From contig JAICWX010000198.1 of the NCBI GenBank assembly GCA_025934635.1, positions 1-16,580 of the forward strand: a DNA stretch of 16,580 bases. The letters run 5' to 3'. Shown here in pieces: positions 14,964 through 16,580 of this stretch; position 1 is the stretch's first letter, and every line of letters begins with the position of its first letter. The DNA is from Streptosporangiaceae bacterium (GTDB taxonomy: Bacteria; Actinomycetota; Actinomycetes; Streptosporangiales; Streptosporangiaceae). Under the pieces are notes generated by a model. That model was not told where the DNA came from. It did not search any database and saw only the letters and a program-made list of their open reading frames with translations. A program made the position numbers and the translations under genes.

Positions 14964-15013
14964 AGGCCGGCCGGTACCGTCGGTGACGACCCGTGTGGTT
15001 TTCCGGCCTTTTT
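14964..15013 (+). terminator. Possible terminator of the hemolysin III gene
   Basis: AGGCCGG (14964-14970) pairs with CCGGCCT (15003-15009), followed by TTTT. The loop of 32 bases is large, and AGGCCGGCCGG can also fold on itself, so the call is weak. The T-rich tail overlaps the proposed promoter of the next gene. Confidence 0.3.
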
Positions 15014-15023
15014 CCCCGGGTTT
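14998..15023 (+). promoter_or_regulatory. Possible SigB-type stress promoter of the STAS gene
   Basis: GTTTT (14998-15002), a 15-base spacer and GGGTTT (15018-15023) approach the Streptomyces SigB-group pattern GNNT-N14-16-GGGTAY, with a mismatch at the fifth base of the -10. It lies about 63 bases before the STAS start. Autoregulation by a stress sigma factor would suit an antagonist gene. Confidence 0.35.
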
Positions 15024-15085
15024 CACCTTTTCCCAGACCACTCCGGACCTCGGTGGCCTCCTTTGGTGCCTGGTGGGGAATGACG

Positions 15086-15589
15086 ATGCGCAAGACCAGC
15101 AAGACGATACGCCGGATCGGCCGCGCCGCCGCGCGGCCGCTGGCGGGCATGGGTTTCAGTGACTCCGTCGAGGACATGCTGACCTGGGACATCAAAGATC
15201 GTGACAGCCTGGTCATCGTCGTGGTCGCCGGTGAGCTCGATATTCACTCCGCGCCGGGATTAGGCGAGGCGCTCGCGCCCGCGGCTGACGCCGGCCGCCA
15301 CCTCATCGTGGACGTGGCCGGCCTGCGGTTCTGCGATTGCGCCGGGCTGAGCCGGTTCCTGCGCACGCAGGAGCGCGCCCGGGCGGCCGGCGGCTCGCTG
15401 CGGCTGGCCGCCCCCACCGCATCCATGCGCCGCCTGATCAAGGTGGCCAGGATGAGCGATGTCCTCACCGTCACCGCCAGCGTGGCCGACGCGATCGCGA
15501 TGCTGAATCCAGAGAGCGCTTCCGCGCCGCCGCTGCCCCGGCCGCGTCCCCATGATCGCGATGACCGTGACGACCGCAAGGTGATCTGA
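15086..15589 (+). CDS. STAS-domain anti-sigma factor antagonist-like protein without phosphoacceptor serine
   Basis: The STAS domain begins near residue 33 (LTWDIKDRDSLVIVVVAGELD). It has the first-helix DIHSAPGLGEAL and the diagnostic loop DVAGLRFCDCAGLSRFL, and ends near SVADAIAML. In SpoIIAA-type antagonists the loop reads D-S-S-G-L and its second serine is phosphorylated by the anti-sigma kinase. Here the position is Ala86 (D-C-A-G-L), so classical switching is impossible. It may be a constitutive antagonist, a protein scaffold, or regulated otherwise. A 25-residue basic N-terminus and a charged DRDDRDDRK tail are unusual. I chose ATG 15086, six bases after GGGGA (15075-15079). ATG 15080, 15152 and 15176 are alternatives; GTG 14993 is unlikely because it overlaps the promoter. 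The total is 167 residues. Confidence 0.85.
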   Translation: MRKTSKTIRRIGRAAARPLAGMGFSDSVEDMLTWDIKDRDSLVIVVVAGELDIHSAPGLGEALAPAADAGRHLIVDVAGLRFCDCAGLSRFLRTQERARAAGGSLRLAAPTASMRRLIKVARMSDVLTVTASVADAIAMLNPESASAPPLPRPRPHDRDDRDDRKVI

Positions 15590-15661
15590 GCCGCCCTACG
15601 CGCAGCCGCCGCCCTACGCGCAGCCGCCGGCCTACGAGCAGCCGCCGGCCTACGCTCCGGA
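15590..15661. repeat. Four 18-bp tandem repeats that would encode P-P-Y-A-Q-P out of frame
   Basis: Units start at 15590, 15608, 15626 and 15644. The first two are identical (GCCGCCCTACGCGCAGCC); the third has two changes and the fourth diverges at its end. In the frame one base after the STAS frame they read PPYAQP-PPYAQP-PAYEQP-PAYAP, the kind of Pro/Tyr repeat seen in actinobacterial membrane and envelope proteins. That frame has a TGA at 15582 and no start codon. The block begins right after the STAS stop and ends eight bases before the stop of the converging GAF-ANTAR gene. Confidence 0.8.
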
Positions 15662-15668
15662 CGAGCGC

Positions 15669-16439
15669 CTACCCCCCGGGCTTCGGCCGCGGCGTCCGGT
15701 TACCTGGCCGCCGCGGCGACGCCGTGGCGGCCGGACCGATGAGCGTTTCCGATCCGTCGACAAAGGACTGCGCCAGCGCGGCCAGCCGCAGGTTACGGCG
15801 CCTGGCCTGATTCCGCAGGATCTTAAAAGCCTCATCCATGTCCAGGCCGAGCCGCTCGGCCAGCTTGCCCTTGGCCTGCTCGATGACCACCCGGCTGTTC
15901 AGCGCGGTCTGCATCTGCTCGTTCAGGGTATTGCTCTCGCGCATGCTGCGCTCGTGCAGCAGGCCGATGGTGGCCACGTCGGCCAGGGCCTGGCCGATCC
16001 GGACGTCGCCCGGGTCGAAGGCGCCCGGGGTGACGGCGAAGAAGTTGAGCGCGCCGATCACCTGGTCGCGCAGCCGCATCGGCAGGGCCTGCACGGCCGC
16101 GAAGCCGGCTTCCTGGGCGGCGGCGGCGAACCGCGGCCAGCGCTCGGCCGCGACGGTCATGTCCGGGGCGGCGACGGGCTGGCCCGCCCGGTAACAGTCC
16201 AGGCAGGGACCCTGGTCGCTCTGCAGCTGGAACAGCTCGAGCAGCCGGGCGGCCTCGCTGGACGCGGCGATCACCCGCAGCTCCCCGCGCGGATCGGCCA
16301 GCAGCAACCCGGCCGCGGCCACGTCGAGCAGCCGCACGCTGCGGTCGGTCAGCATGTGCAGGAAGTCGATGACGTCGAAATCGGCCACCATGGTGTCGGT
16401 AAGCTCGACAAACGTCTCCGACAGCAGCTGCCCGTCCAT
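15669..16439 (-). CDS. GAF-ANTAR RNA-binding regulator
   Basis: The 256-residue product has an N-terminal GAF sensor domain (about residues 10-165, with the QGPCLDCYRAG segment and the second-half GALNFFA) followed by an ANTAR domain (about 172-229). The ANTAR part reads LNSRVVIEQAKGKLAERLGLDMDEAFKILRNQAR and then NLRLAALAQSFVDG. ANTAR domains bind paired hexaloop hairpins in nascent RNA and prevent termination; GAF-ANTAR proteins of actinobacteria usually sense small ligands or signals. A basic, Pro-rich tail of 27 residues follows. I place the start at ATG 16439, about ten bases from AGGAGG (16455-16450). GTG 16448 overlaps the TGA of the upstream gene as GTGA, a classical coupling overlap, but is too close to the ribosome site. 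The ligand is unknown. Confidence 0.92.
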   Translation of the reverse strand: MDGQLLSETFVELTDTMVADFDVIDFLHMLTDRSVRLLDVAAAGLLLADPRGELRVIAASSEAARLLELFQLQSDQGPCLDCYRAGQPVAAPDMTVAAERWPRFAAAAQEAGFAAVQALPMRLRDQVIGALNFFAVTPGAFDPGDVRIGQALADVATIGLLHERSMRESNTLNEQMQTALNSRVVIEQAKGKLAERLGLDMDEAFKILRNQARRRNLRLAALAQSFVDGSETLIGPAATASPRRPGNRTPRPKPGG

Positions 16440-16444
16440 CCGGC

Positions 16445-16580
16445 TCACCCCTCCTGACCCGGCCCGGGGTCGGAACTCAACCGCAGGCGGCGGGCAACGA
16501 TGTCGTGGGCGACATCGGTCAACCGAAGGTCTCGGGCATAAGCATAGGCGCGCAACCGGATGAACGCATCGGCGATGCCG
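16445..16580 (-). CDS. Second ANTAR-domain protein (only the last 44 residues visible)
   Basis: A minus-strand frame enters at the window edge and stops with TGA at 16447-16445. The visible peptide starts GIADAFIRLRAYAYARDLRL and continues TDVAHDIVARRLRL. This is the C-terminal half of an ANTAR three-helix bundle (the A-x2-LR-x-YA...L-x-DVA pattern). The tail SSDPGPGQEG then leads into the ribosome site of the GAF-ANTAR gene at 16439. The two genes are adjacent or overlapping and probably co-transcribed. The N-terminal domain, probably GAF or another sensor, lies outside the window. Confidence 0.8.
   Translation of the reverse strand, partial: GIADAFIRLRAYAYARDLRLTDVAHDIVARRLRLSSDPGPGQEG

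Overview
The window comes from a high-GC actinomycete chromosome. GC-rich codons fill nearly all reading frames. GTG starts are frequent, several genes look leaderless, and the gene families (short-chain Z-prenyl synthase, PhoH2, STAS and GAF-ANTAR regulators) are typical of Actinomycetota. From memory, four families match a Mycobacterium tuberculosis neighbourhood: Rv1084 (DUF255), Rv1085c (hemolysin III), Rv1086 (Z-farnesyl diphosphate synthase) and Rv1095 (PhoH2). Here they are spread over 14 kb with other genes between them. I see no mobile element, CRISPR array, tRNA or rRNA, and the genus cannot be fixed from this sequence alone.

Layout. 1-933 (+): 3' part of a single-pass membrane protein with an extracellular jelly-roll-like domain. 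966-3029 (+): DUF255/YyaL-type thioredoxin-fold protein. 3381-4964 (+): membrane-anchored NlpC/P60 endopeptidase with a low-complexity stalk and a middle domain that resembles the MacB/FtsX periplasmic domain. 4946-5460: repeat-rich spacer. 5458-6093 (+): putative ribbon-helix-helix protein whose start codon lies in a perfect AT-rich palindrome. 6094-6854: non-coding region with repeats and two GntR/HutC-type operator-like palindromes. 6855-8396 (+): divergent ATP-type PEP carboxykinase. 8511-9272 (+): short-chain Z-prenyl diphosphate synthase. 9273-9530: structured leader. 9531-10835 (+): PhoH2 (PIN plus PhoH ATPase). 10899-11987 and 11991-13364 (+): coupled GT2 glycosyltransferase and class III aminotransferase. 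13389-14093 (-): IspD/TarI-family cytidylyltransferase. 14235-14927 (+): hemolysin III/PAQR membrane protein, divergent from the cytidylyltransferase. 15086-15589 (+): STAS protein without the phosphorylatable serine. 15590-15661: 18-bp repeats. 15669-16439 and 16445-16580 (-): two consecutive ANTAR regulator genes, the second cut by the window edge.

How it fits together. The content is mostly conserved housekeeping and envelope functions: prenyl-diphosphate and isoprenoid supply, a peptidoglycan hydrolase, a sugar transferase and PEP formation. At the right end is a signalling segment (STAS antagonist and GAF-ANTAR RNA-binding regulators). No classic defence or secondary-metabolite system is visible. 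The most unusual points are the MacB-like/NlpC-P60 architecture, the palindrome at the start of the RHH gene, the paired HutC-type sites before the PEPCK gene, the Ser-to-Ala STAS protein, and the 18-bp Pro-Tyr-coding repeats that lie out of frame after it.
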